From the NCBI RefSeq assembly GCF_900110765.1, contig NZ_FOEO01000006.1, forward strand, positions 92,374 through 156,373: 64,000 bases of DNA, in the 5' to 3' direction. Below the pieces are notes generated by a model that worked only from the letters and a program-made list of their open reading frames with translations, had not been told where the DNA came from and did no database searches. The DNA is from Pseudomonas sp. NFACC02. GTDB lineage: Bacteria; Pseudomonadota; Gammaproteobacteria; Pseudomonadales; Pseudomonadaceae. Positions 28,598-37,591 of the stretch are shown here, one piece after another. Each line of letters begins with the position of its first letter. Position 1 is the first letter of the stretch. The position numbers were made by a program, and so were the translations under genes.

Positions 28598-28894
28598 ATG
28601 CACGGATACGGAATGTCCGGTGATTTGTTGTACCTGTTTGCTTATCTGTTGACCATCGTCGCTTGGCTGTACTTGTGGCTGACGTGTGTGTTCAGCGCCA
28701 AAGTACCCTTCAAACGAAAATTGGGAACCCACGCCTTACTGATCCTCTCGCTGGGCGTGCCCAGCCTGGCGACGCTCATGGTGGGTGGTGCGTTTCTGCT
28801 GTTTGGGCTGGAGTACATCCTCTGGAGCCTGATGGTGGTCGGGGTCGGTTTCCCCATCGCCAGCGCCCAGATGGTTCGCGCCCGCCAGAGCTGA
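28598..28894 (+). CDS. Small membrane protein, 98 residues
   Basis: Three hydrophobic helices (LLYLFAYLLTIVAWLYLWLT, HALLILSLGVPSLATLMVGG, LEYILWSLMVVGVGFPIAS). A strong AAGGAG lies 7 bp before the ATG at 28598. No family recognised. It lies directly before the duplicated segment that carries the first RHS gene. The 242 bp before it show no other feature. Confidence 0.7.
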   Translation: MHGYGMSGDLLYLFAYLLTIVAWLYLWLTCVFSAKVPFKRKLGTHALLILSLGVPSLATLMVGGAFLLFGLEYILWSLMVVGVGFPIASAQMVRARQS

Positions 28895-28895
28895 C

Positions 28896-28975
28896 GACCG
28901 TGCGTCGCCCTTGAGCGCTCAAGGCCGTGTTCGTGTCTAGCCTTAATCCATGGCACAGACACGGATGTCGGCACA
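28896..28975 (+). repeat. Duplicated RHS leader, copy 1
   Basis: About 80 bp before the first RHS start are nearly identical to 31855-31934 before the second one (offset 2959). The segment contains the palindrome CCTTGAGCGCTCAAGG (28909-28924), imperfect in copy 2. It probably holds the promoter and ribosome site shared by the two genes. Confidence 0.75.
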
Positions 28976-31693
28976 ATGAACCTTCACGCCCATACGCCTT
29001 CGCTCATGGTCATCGATGCCCGTGGGTTGTCAGTGCGCCAGGTGCGTTTCTGCCGCACCGATGATCTGTCGACTGCCGAGCCCCGGCTTGTCAGGCAGGT
29101 TTTCGACCTTCCCGGTCGGCTGGTGTCCAGCTTCGATTCCCGTCTTGATCTTCCCAATACCTCGACGATCCAAGCCCTCGGTGGCGCAGCGTTGCTCAGC
29201 AGCAGCGTCGATGCGGGCTGGCGGGTAAGGCTGTCGGGCGCATCGGGACAGGTGCTGGAGACGTGGGACAGCCGTGGTGGCCGAACGTCCATCAGCCATG
29301 ACGCGCTGTTACGGCCTGTGGTGGTCGTCGAACAATTGGAGGGGCAGGCTGCCAGAGCGGTTGAGCGCTTTACGTACGGTGACGCTTCCACCGAATCCGC
29401 CGCTCATAACCAGTGCGGGCAACTGCTGCGCAGGGATGATCCTGCGGGCAGTACCGCTTTTCTGGCATTCGGTTTGACGGGGGCGTGTTTACGTCAACAG
29501 CGGCGCTTTCTATTGGAACTCGATCAGCCGGACTGGCCCGTTGCAATGTCGGAGCGTGATGCATGGCTTGAGGTTGAAGGTCATGTGTCGTCGAGTGTGG
29601 TCGGTCCATTGGGCGAAGTGCTTGAAAGCTGCGACGCTCAAGGGCATCGGCAACTAAGGCATTACGGACGCAACGGGCAGCTCAAACAAATGAGCGTGAA
29701 ACTGGCCAACGCTGAATCGACGCTGGCACTGGTCAGTGATATTCGCTACAACGCATTGGGCGCTGTGGAGCAGGAAACAGCGGGCAACGGCGTCATCAGC
29801 ACCGCGGTCTATGACGCGGCAGACGGTCGTTTGCTCAGGCTGCGGGCGCAGTCTCCCGAGCGGACATTCCAGGACCTGAATTACGCCTACGACCCGGTTG
29901 GCAACGTGGTGAGCATCGAAGACGCCGCACAATCGACCGGGCATTTCAGCCAGCAGCGCACCGACCCGGTCAATCGCTATCGTTATGACAGCTTGTATCA
30001 ACTGATCGAAGCCACGGGACGAGAAGTCGCAGTGTTCAATCATGGACCGCACCTGCCTTCGTTTCAGACCCTGCCCCTGGATGTCGGTTGCCTGATCAAT
30101 TACACCCAGCGCTTCGAATACGACGCTGGCGGAAACTTGCTGGCGCGGCATCACTCGGGCGCTGAAACCTGGCGCATGGCGGTGTCCTCAACGAGCAATC
30201 GCAGCCTGCCCCTGCAGGCAGACGGAACACTGCCGGACGAGGGACAGATCATTGAAGCCTTCGACGGCAACGGTAATTTAAAAGCGCTGCAACCGGGTCA
30301 GGCAATGATGTGGGATGCGCGAAATCAACTCAGTGAAGTCACTGCGGTGAAGCGCGAGGATGGGCCTGATGACAGCGAACTTTATCGCTACGACGGCGAG
30401 GGTCAGCGGGTGCGAAAGGTGCGGGTGAGCCTGACGCGCAGTCGCACGTTGACAGCCCGGGTGCGTTACTTGCCAGGGCTCGAAATTCATCGCAATGAGG
30501 CAACCGGTGAAGTGCGGCATGTGCTGACGGTAGAGGCGGGGCGCAACAGCGTGAGGCTATTGCATTGGGAGTCCGGCAAACCCGACGGCGTCGAGAATGA
30601 TCAACTGCGCTACAGCCTCAGTGATCACCTGGGCTCTAGCGCCCTCGAACTTGATCAAGACGCCAAGTTGATCAGCCACGAAGGTTATTACCCGTTTGGC
30701 GGCACAGCATGGTGGACGGCGCGAAGTGCTGTTGAGGCCAGCTACAAGACCGTGCGTTATTCCGGGAAAGAACGCGATGCGACAGGGCTTTATTACTATG
30801 GGTCCAGGTATTACGCGCCTTGGTTGCAGCGCTGGATTAATCCGGATCCTGCGGGGGATATTGATGGAAAGAATCTTTATCTGTTCGTGAGCCAAAGTCC
30901 CGTCAGCAAACGTGATCCCGACGGCAATCGAGGTGAACACATAAGCTATTTCTCGAGCGACTTACGGGATCGTCTACAAGACGCGAGTAATAAAGCGATT
31001 CACCGCTACGACTCAGTCAAAAAATTCAAGCACAAAGACCAGGGCCTTGGCATCTTTGGCTCCAGTATGAGGGAAGGTACTACCCAGAGCGTATTCACCA
31101 GCAAGATGAAACCGCATAAATGGACAATCATTCATGCTTATAAGAGGACCTTGAATGATCAAGCGTATTACGCGAATGAGGTGTTTCAGGAACAGTATGT
31201 GCAGGTAGCAACCAAACGGGGATTTTTTGGCCACTTGCCCTCTGTCGTGAAGCTTGAAACGATTGACAACAGTCAGACACTTGCGATCGCCAAACGATTT
31301 AACGAGGGACAAGATTTCAAAGAGCAATTCCTCACGGCACCGCTTGGCAAAATGAGTCATCGTCTGATGACTGATTTTGGATTGGAAATAATGAGCGTAA
31401 ACAAAAAAACGTCGGGCGGGACGATAGACATATACCTGAGCGTCCGTCCGACCAATCACGTAGACAGGGGCGGCCATTCAACCGCCGACGTTACGCCTTC
31501 GGTTTTCGATACCAGCGCTCTTCCTGCATCCGTAAACGCCAATTCTGTGTCGAGCGACAGTGAAGCGCCACCCCTACCAGCGACTTCGCCACCTCACCGT
31601 TCTGCGGTGTACTTTCCACGTTTTGAACGGGTGCCAACCAGGGAAATAAGCGTGTCGCGGACAGTGATCACCAGAAGATCAGCCAATCATTGA
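28976..31693 (+). CDS. TccC-like RHS-repeat protein, tip variant 1
   Basis: 905 residues. Residues 1-650 are an RHS/YD-repeat shell of the TccC (Tc toxin C-subunit) type, beginning MNLHAHTPSLMVIDARGLSV and ending with the core-closing region GKERDATGLYYYGSRYYAPW and the DPDG motif at 647-650. Residues 651-905 are a variable tip, where Tc and RHS proteins carry their toxin; a Ser/Pro-rich end follows from about 820. I do not recognise the tip. No TcA or TcB gene and no obvious immunity gene lies nearby. The tip is more A+T-rich than the core. Confidence 0.88.
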   Translation: MNLHAHTPSLMVIDARGLSVRQVRFCRTDDLSTAEPRLVRQVFDLPGRLVSSFDSRLDLPNTSTIQALGGAALLSSSVDAGWRVRLSGASGQVLETWDSRGGRTSISHDALLRPVVVVEQLEGQAARAVERFTYGDASTESAAHNQCGQLLRRDDPAGSTAFLAFGLTGACLRQQRRFLLELDQPDWPVAMSERDAWLEVEGHVSSSVVGPLGEVLESCDAQGHRQLRHYGRNGQLKQMSVKLANAESTLALVSDIRYNALGAVEQETAGNGVISTAVYDAADGRLLRLRAQSPERTFQDLNYAYDPVGNVVSIEDAAQSTGHFSQQRTDPVNRYRYDSLYQLIEATGREVAVFNHGPHLPSFQTLPLDVGCLINYTQRFEYDAGGNLLARHHSGAETWRMAVSSTSNRSLPLQADGTLPDEGQIIEAFDGNGNLKALQPGQAMMWDARNQLSEVTAVKREDGPDDSELYRYDGEGQRVRKVRVSLTRSRTLTARVRYLPGLEIHRNEATGEVRHVLTVEAGRNSVRLLHWESGKPDGVENDQLRYSLSDHLGSSALELDQDAKLISHEGYYPFGGTAWWTARSAVEASYKTVRYSGKERDATGLYYYGSRYYAPWLQRWINPDPAGDIDGKNLYLFVSQSPVSKRDPDGNRGEHISYFSSDLRDRLQDASNKAIHRYDSVKKFKHKDQGLGIFGSSMREGTTQSVFTSKMKPHKWTIIHAYKRTLNDQAYYANEVFQEQYVQVATKRGFFGHLPSVVKLETIDNSQTLAIAKRFNEGQDFKEQFLTAPLGKMSHRLMTDFGLEIMSVNKKTSGGTIDIYLSVRPTNHVDRGGHSTADVTPSVFDTSALPASVNANSVSSDSEAPPLPATSPPHRSAVYFPRFERVPTREISVSRTVITRRSANH

Positions 31694-31934
31694 AGTGCTT
31701 CAGACAGTGTTCGTTAACCGTTTCATGCATGGAGTGCAGGAAATGAACGTTCATACTCATACACGTTGATAGAGATTTTTTCGATCAAGGGGTATGACGG
31801 TAACGTACAGAACAGCGTGCGAGCGGATTGCCCGTACCAATGGGCAGAGATGAGGACCGTGCGTCGGCCCTGAGCGCTCAAGGCCGTGTTCGTGTCTAGC
31901 CTTAATCCATGGCACAGACACGGATGTCGGCACA
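31694..31934. repeat. Spacer between RHS genes, ending in leader copy 2
   Basis: About 160 bp unique sequence with no gene, then 31855-31934, which repeats the leader found before the first RHS gene almost base for base. Confidence 0.7.
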
Positions 31935-34760
31935 ATGAACCTTCACTCCCATACGCCTTCACTCATGGTCATCGATGCCCGTGGGTTGTCAGTGCGCCAG
32001 GTGCGTTTCTGCCGCACCGATGATCTGTCGGCTGCCGAATCTCGGCTTGTCAGGCAGGTTTTTGACATTCCCGGACGCCTGGTGTCCAGCTTCGATTCAC
32101 GACTTGATAATCCCCATACGTCGACGATTCATGCGCTCTCCGGCCCAGCGTTGCTTACCGTCAGCGTCGATGCAGGCTGGCGGGTGAACCTGTCGGGCGA
32201 ATCGGGACGGGTGCTGGAGACGTGGGACAGCCGTGGCAACCGAACGTCCATCAGCCACGACGCGCTGTTACGGCCTGTGGTGGTGGTCGAACAATTGGAG
32301 GGGCAGGCTGCCAGAGCGGTTGAGCGCTTTACGTACGGTGACACTTCCACCGAATCCGCCGCGCATAACCAGTGCGGGCAACTGCTGCGCAGGGATGATC
32401 CTGCGGGCAGTTCCGCTTTTCTGGCATTTGGTTTGACGGGTGCGTGTTTACGTCAACAGCGGCGCTTTCTATTGGAACTCGATCAGCCGGACTGGCCCGT
32501 TGCAATGTCGGAGCGTGATGCATGGCTTGAGACTGACAACTATGTGTCGTCGAGTGTGGTCGGTCCATTGGACGATGTGATTGAAAGCAGCGACGCTCAA
32601 GGGCACCGGCAACTAAGGCATTACGGGCGCGACGGGCAGCTCAAACAAATGAGCGTGAAACTGGCCAACGCTGAATCGACGCTGACGCTGGTCAGTGATA
32701 TCCGCTACAACGCATTGGGCGCTGTGGAGCAGGAAACGGCGGGCAACGGCGTCATCAGCACCGCGGTCTATGACGCGGCAGACGGTCGTTTGCTCAGGCT
32801 GCGGGCTCAGTCTCCCGAGCGGACATTCCAGGACCTGAATTACGCCTACGACCCGGTTGGCAACGTGGTGAGCATCGAAGACGCCGCACAATCGACCGGG
32901 CATTTCAGCCAGCAGCGCACCGACCCGGTCAATCGCTATCGTTATGACAGCTTGTATCAACTGATCGAAGCCACGGGACGAGAAGTCGCAGTGTTCAATC
33001 ATGGACCGCACCTGCCTTCGTTTCAGACCCTGCCGCTGGATCCTGGTCGCCTGATCAATTACACACAGCGCTTTGATTACGACATGGGTGGCAATCTAAT
33101 CGCCCGTCATCACAGCGGGACCGACACTTGGCGCATGGCGACATCAACAACCAGCAATCGCAGCCTGCCTCAGCGTGCTGACGGTTCGCTTCCCGATGAT
33201 GAGCAGATGACTGCCAGCTTTGATGGGCACGGCAATCTCATCGAGCTGCAACCCGGTCAAGCCATGGGTTGGGATGCGCGAAACCAGCTCTGCGATATCA
33301 CCTCAGTCATTCGCGACGACGGCCCGAACGATGGTGAGCTTTATCGTTACGACGGTGACAGCCAGCGTGTGCGCAAAGTGCGCTATACACAGACGCGCAG
33401 TCGGATCCTGACCGGTGAAGTTCGTTACTTGCCGGGTCTGGAAATCCATCGCGACGACGCCACTGCAGAGGTTCGGCATGTGCTGACAGTCGAGGCGGGA
33501 CGTTGCACCGTGCGGGTGTTGCATTGGGACTCGGGCAAGCCCAATGACCTGGCGAACGACCAATCGCGTTACAGCCTCAGTGATCATCTCGGCTCGAGCA
33601 CGCTGGAACTCGATGACGCCGCGAACCTGATCAGCCATGAAGGCTATTACCCGTATGGCGGTACGGCGTGGTGGGTAGGGCGCAGTGCCGTAGAGGCAAA
33701 ATACAAGGTCGTGCGTTATTCGGGTAAAGAGCGGGATGCGGCCGGACTTTATTATTACGGATTCCGGTATTACGCACCGTGGTTGCAGCGGTGGATCAGT
33801 CCGGATCCGGCGGGGAATGTGGATGGGTTGAACAGGTATGAGATGGTCGAAAACAACCCGGTCTGCTTTACGGATCCCAACGGATTGATGAAAGACACCG
33901 CAGGGTGCTCTCCAATTGGCGGAAGCCGACGCACCAAACAACAGTTCATCAGCGCCAGTATGAGTCACTTTGATAACTATATAGTTCCCAAAGTCATGGA
34001 AAGAAAAGAACGAGATAAAGCGTTGGCTGTGACTGCGCTGATCAAAAGAACTCAATCGGGTCATGCCAATTCTATAGGCGAATTGCTGGAGGAAAGCGTT
34101 CGATTATTGGCTAGCGCAAAAATGACCTTTAATATTCGGCCTGAGCGAATAAAAAAACTTGAAGGTGAGTCGATTGCCAATATTTGGTCCGTGTCGCCCA
34201 GGGCCAATACGTATACAGAATGGCGAGACAAACTGGAAAATCAAATGTTTGAGTATGCCCATTCAGAATTTTCGTTGACGCGCAAGGCTGCCGATGGAGG
34301 CCTAAATAAAGGCAAGCGCTATTCGCGACCTGTATATGGGGCATTGGAGCTTATTAATGATCCTGTGACGGTCGGCGGAGCGCCTAACTATGGACGAGCA
34401 GCGTTCTATATTCCGGAAGTTTCACGACAGTACATGACGATGACGGCCGTAGACAGCCTGGAACGCGATTTGACGATAGGCGATTTGGCCATTCGGGATA
34501 ATGTATATCCCCTGATTACTGGCATGCGGCCTGGGAGTTGGGAAATATTGCATGGTGTGGTTTCTGGTAAGCCTGGCGTCAGGGTGACGGAAACGTCAAC
34601 GTACATAGAGTGGCAATCTCATGCCCCCCTTTATTGGGGGAAAATGGAGGAGTTGAAGTTTCAAGATGTGGCAGCTATTAGCCACGTTACGGAAGCGCCT
34701 GCGGCAATCAGGTTTTTAAAACGCCACGCACTGGCCGCAACCGTAAAAAGTTATGGATAA
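31935..34760 (+). CDS. TccC-like RHS-repeat protein, tip variant 2
   Basis: 941 residues. The core aligns with the first RHS protein without any net length change: DPNG is again at residues 647-650. Identity at DNA level is very high for the leader and first 110 bp, drops, then is very high again to about base 1100, and falls afterwards. The tip (651-941) is unrelated to tip 1. It is A+T-rich, with the segments RKAADGGLNKGKRYSRPVYG and YGRAAFYIPEVSRQYMTMT. I saw a weak resemblance to ADP-ribosyltransferase-like or DUF3626-type sequence, not enough to assign. No immunity gene is seen. Confidence 0.88.
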   Translation: MNLHSHTPSLMVIDARGLSVRQVRFCRTDDLSAAESRLVRQVFDIPGRLVSSFDSRLDNPHTSTIHALSGPALLTVSVDAGWRVNLSGESGRVLETWDSRGNRTSISHDALLRPVVVVEQLEGQAARAVERFTYGDTSTESAAHNQCGQLLRRDDPAGSSAFLAFGLTGACLRQQRRFLLELDQPDWPVAMSERDAWLETDNYVSSSVVGPLDDVIESSDAQGHRQLRHYGRDGQLKQMSVKLANAESTLTLVSDIRYNALGAVEQETAGNGVISTAVYDAADGRLLRLRAQSPERTFQDLNYAYDPVGNVVSIEDAAQSTGHFSQQRTDPVNRYRYDSLYQLIEATGREVAVFNHGPHLPSFQTLPLDPGRLINYTQRFDYDMGGNLIARHHSGTDTWRMATSTTSNRSLPQRADGSLPDDEQMTASFDGHGNLIELQPGQAMGWDARNQLCDITSVIRDDGPNDGELYRYDGDSQRVRKVRYTQTRSRILTGEVRYLPGLEIHRDDATAEVRHVLTVEAGRCTVRVLHWDSGKPNDLANDQSRYSLSDHLGSSTLELDDAANLISHEGYYPYGGTAWWVGRSAVEAKYKVVRYSGKERDAAGLYYYGFRYYAPWLQRWISPDPAGNVDGLNRYEMVENNPVCFTDPNGLMKDTAGCSPIGGSRRTKQQFISASMSHFDNYIVPKVMERKERDKALAVTALIKRTQSGHANSIGELLEESVRLLASAKMTFNIRPERIKKLEGESIANIWSVSPRANTYTEWRDKLENQMFEYAHSEFSLTRKAADGGLNKGKRYSRPVYGALELINDPVTVGGAPNYGRAAFYIPEVSRQYMTMTAVDSLERDLTIGDLAIRDNVYPLITGMRPGSWEILHGVVSGKPGVRVTETSTYIEWQSHAPLYWGKMEELKFQDVAAISHVTEAPAAIRFLKRHALAATVKSYG

Positions 34761-34867
34761 TCCCTGAAAATACCGTCGTTTGTGGTCCGAAGGGTTTCGG
34801 TGTCGGTTTCGATGTCAAATGTATCTTCACTCGGCAGTGGCCCTGATAAGGGCCACTGCTCGCGCGC

Positions 34868-35656
34868 TTAGAAAAACACTTTCACCAACAAACTCGCGGT
34901 GTTCTGGTCCGTATCGAAATAACGGGTGTCATTGATCCCGTACTTATTGGTCCAGTAGTCATACTCGATACCTACGTACAACTGCCTTTCCGGCAGGTTC
35001 ATCGCCTTGCCCAGGTCGTATTTGATCTGCGGGTTGAAGTGTAGGTTGGAGTGGTAGTCGCCTTTGCTGTTGGACTGCTTGTTGTCCACCACCCAGTCCA
35101 TGAAGCCGTCGATCAGGATGTCGGACTTGCCCACCGGAATGGTGTAGGACCAGACCGGGGTGATCTGCCAGGCGCCATAGCCTGCACGATGCCCGTCGTT
35201 GTAACGCTTGTAGAAGTTAAGCTGGAAGTAGTCGAAACCCGGGATGTTCAGGTCAAAGCCGGGGCCGATCAGATACGACTCGACATCGCCCTCACCGAAC
35301 TCATACGTGCCCGCCAGCAACACGTCCTTGATCGGACCCAGTTCGAATTTCTGATCGAAAATCTTGCCCATCGACAGGCGAGGGGAGAACTCGCCGTAGA
35401 GCGTGTTATGGCCGACGCCCGCATCTTTTTTGCCGTTGTAGAAGATGTTGTCGACGAACAGGAAGTTGTCGCCGTATTTCCAGCCATCAGCATGTTCAAA
35501 GGTCAAGGTTTGCTGAATTTCCGGGTTCACGGCGAAGTCTTTGCCGTAAAGATACGTCAGGCTGTTGCTCTGCCACTGCAACAGATCGCCGGACATGGCC
35601 GGGGCGGCAGCAAGCAGGCTGCCTGCGGCCATCAGGCTGGAAAGTGTGCGGTTCAT
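34868..35656 (-). CDS. Tsx/OmpK-type outer-membrane channel
   Basis: 262 residues with a signal peptide (LMAAGSLLAAAPAMS) and a beta-barrel of the nucleoside-specific channel family: LLQWQSNSLTYLYGKDF, GDNFLFVDNIFYNGK and a C-terminal aromatic residue (VKVFF), as needed for barrel insertion. A role in nucleoside or base uptake fits the purine island that starts next, but the substrate is inferred. Confidence 0.88.
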   Translation of the reverse strand: MNRTLSSLMAAGSLLAAAPAMSGDLLQWQSNSLTYLYGKDFAVNPEIQQTLTFEHADGWKYGDNFLFVDNIFYNGKKDAGVGHNTLYGEFSPRLSMGKIFDQKFELGPIKDVLLAGTYEFGEGDVESYLIGPGFDLNIPGFDYFQLNFYKRYNDGHRAGYGAWQITPVWSYTIPVGKSDILIDGFMDWVVDNKQSNSKGDYHSNLHFNPQIKYDLGKAMNLPERQLYVGIEYDYWTNKYGINDTRYFDTDQNTASLLVKVFF

Positions 35657-36014
35657 GCGGTTACTCCCTAAGGTGAAAGTCGTCGTTGCTCATGGTTGAC
35701 GCTCTGGTTCGGCGCCTTGTTTTTTGCTGATTAAGTTGTCTGTTTGGTCAGCTTCTTGTTGATAGCAAGAGCTGAGCCAACACCCTGAAAAAAGACAAAA
35801 AAGTCTTGTCGGCTGTTTGGAAAACAGTCGATTTACGGGTTTCTTCGTGCCTTTGCGAGTGTGCGGAGACGGGTCGGGAATCTGTCTGACCAGTCAAGTT
35901 AGCGTCAGCGGTCGTTCCGGGCTGATTTCGAGCGGCGGCGGAGGATACTGACTCGCACAGCTGTCCTCAAGTGCTCTGCGACAGAGCACCCGAGTCGAAA
36001 ACAGGGCAGTGAAT
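35657..36014. other. Gene-free region with a nested hairpin
   Basis: No gene in 358 bp. A strong stem GTGCTCTG-CGA-CAGAGCAC (35971-35989) is nested in outer arms GACTCG (35950) and CGAGTC (35991-35996). It lies just after the permease stop on the minus strand. There is no T tract, so it is a structured 3' end rather than a typical terminator. AAGAC-A6-GTCTT lies at about 35792-35807. Confidence 0.5.
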
Positions 36015-37370
36015 CTAGTGAGAGTGCGCCGGCCCGGCCATGGCCGCGCGTTCGGCACCGCCCAGCACGTTGAACAGCAGGTTCAACAGCACGGCGCTCA
36101 ATGTGGCCATGGCGATGCCACTGTGAGTGATCGGTCCCATCCAGTGGGGCAACTGGCTGAAAAACTCGGGCCGCACCACCGGAATCAGGCCCATGCCGAT
36201 ACTCACCGCGACCAGCAACTGATTGCGTCGATCCGAAATATCGGCTTCCTGAAGAATCTTGATGCCCGTCGCTGCCACCATGCCGAACATGGCGATGGCC
36301 GCGCCGCCCAGGACCGCCGGCGGAATCGACGCCACCAGATAGGCCGCCTTGGGCAGCAGGCTGAGGAGAATCAGAAACCCGCCGGCGACGATGGTCACCG
36401 AACGGCACCGCACGCCGGTCATCTGCACCAGACCGATGTTCTGGGCAAAGGAGGAGTGGGTAAAGGTATTGAGAAAACCGGCGAGGAACGAGGCTGCTGC
36501 ATCGCAGAGCAAACCGCGACGCAGCATGCCGGGCGTGACTTCACGGTCGGTAATCTTGCCCAGCGCCAGAAACATGCCGGTGGACTCGACGAAAATGATC
36601 ACTACCACCAGGCACATCGAGAGGATCGGTGCGAGACTGAACTGCGGCATGCCGAAATGCAGCGGCGTGACCACTTTGACCCAGTCGGCCTGGGCCAGAC
36701 CGCTGAGGTCGACCATGCCGATGAAGCCAGAAATGACGTAGCCCAGGCCCATTCCGATCAGCACCGAAATGTTGACCCAGAAACCGCGCATGAAGCGGTT
36801 GATCAGCAGGATGGTCAGCAGCACCAGCGCAGCGACGGCGAGGTACAGCGGGTCGCCGAAGCTGACCGCCTTGTTGCCGCCGCCTGCCCAGTTCACCGCC
36901 ACCGGAAACAGCGACAGCCCGATCGAGGTGATGACGGTGCCGGTGACCAGCGGTGGAAAGAAGCGGACGATTTTCGACATGAACGGCGCGATCAGCATGC
37001 CGAAGAACCCGGCGGCGATGGTCGCGCCGAAAATGCCCGGCAAGCCCACGCCCGGCATCCCCGCCATGGCGACCATGCTGCCGACCGCGGCAAAGCTGGC
37101 GCCCATCATGATCGGCATGCGAATGCCCAAGGGGCCGATGCCCAGCGACTGCACCACAGTGGCGATGCCGGCGACGAGCAAGTCGGCGTTGATCAAAAAG
37201 GCGATTTCTTCACGGGAGAGACCAGCGGCCTGACCGATGATCAGCGGCACCGCAACGGCACCCCCGTACATCAACAGGACGTGTTGCAGGCCCACCAGAA
37301 TCAGTTGCATCAGTGGCAGGGGCTGTCGTGGTGGCGCAGCAGGGATGCGCGCGTGAGTTGACTCGGACAT
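36015..37370 (-). CDS. NCS2-family urate/xanthine-type permease
   Basis: 451 residues and about 14 membrane helices of nucleobase:cation symporter 2. Family motifs include LQHVLLMYGGAVAVPLIIG and the segment NIGLVQMTGVRCRSVTIVAG carrying the QNxGxxxxT-like signature (AQNIGLVQMTG). The urate/xanthine-type subgroup and its place downstream of puuD suggest urate uptake. ATG at 37370 has GAGG upstream; a 12-bp longer start at 37382 lacks one. Last gene of the puuE-to-permease unit. Confidence 0.9.
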   Translation of the reverse strand: MSESTHARIPAAPPRQPLPLMQLILVGLQHVLLMYGGAVAVPLIIGQAAGLSREEIAFLINADLLVAGIATVVQSLGIGPLGIRMPIMMGASFAAVGSMVAMAGMPGVGLPGIFGATIAAGFFGMLIAPFMSKIVRFFPPLVTGTVITSIGLSLFPVAVNWAGGGNKAVSFGDPLYLAVAALVLLTILLINRFMRGFWVNISVLIGMGLGYVISGFIGMVDLSGLAQADWVKVVTPLHFGMPQFSLAPILSMCLVVVIIFVESTGMFLALGKITDREVTPGMLRRGLLCDAAASFLAGFLNTFTHSSFAQNIGLVQMTGVRCRSVTIVAGGFLILLSLLPKAAYLVASIPPAVLGGAAIAMFGMVAATGIKILQEADISDRRNQLLVAVSIGMGLIPVVRPEFFSQLPHWMGPITHSGIAMATLSAVLLNLLFNVLGGAERAAMAGPAHSH

Positions 37371-37458
37371 GCAACACCTCATTTGTTCTTATTTTTTGAG
37401 TACGCCCGTTGCGGCTGGGCGGTGGAACGTGTGAATCAGAAGCGGTCGTGACGCGGTC

Positions 37459-37553
37459 TACTGTGGGAGCCGGCTTGCTGGCGAATGCTGTCTATCAGGC
37501 ACATGTGCGTCGACTGACACACCGCTTTCGCCAGCAAGCCGGCTCCCACAGGC
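37459..37553. repeat. Inverted REP pair between permease and puuD
   Basis: TGTGGGAGCCGGCTTGCTGG and CCAGCAAGCCGGCTCCCACA are exact reverse complements separated by about 55 bp, the usual REP doublet. It fills the gap between puuD and the permease. Confidence 0.88.
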
Positions 37554-37591
37554 ATTGAGTCCATCAGGGGCATCGGCGACACCCCTTCGAA

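Noticed and set aside
28976..34760. Complete Tc toxin or T6SS-linked RHS system
   Set aside because: There is no TcA, TcB, VgrG, PAAR or chaperone gene beside the RHS pair, so only orphan TccC-like genes are claimed.
35971..35989. Hairpin considered as a rho-independent terminator
   Set aside because: No run of T follows on either strand within the needed distance, so it was kept only as an unnamed structure.
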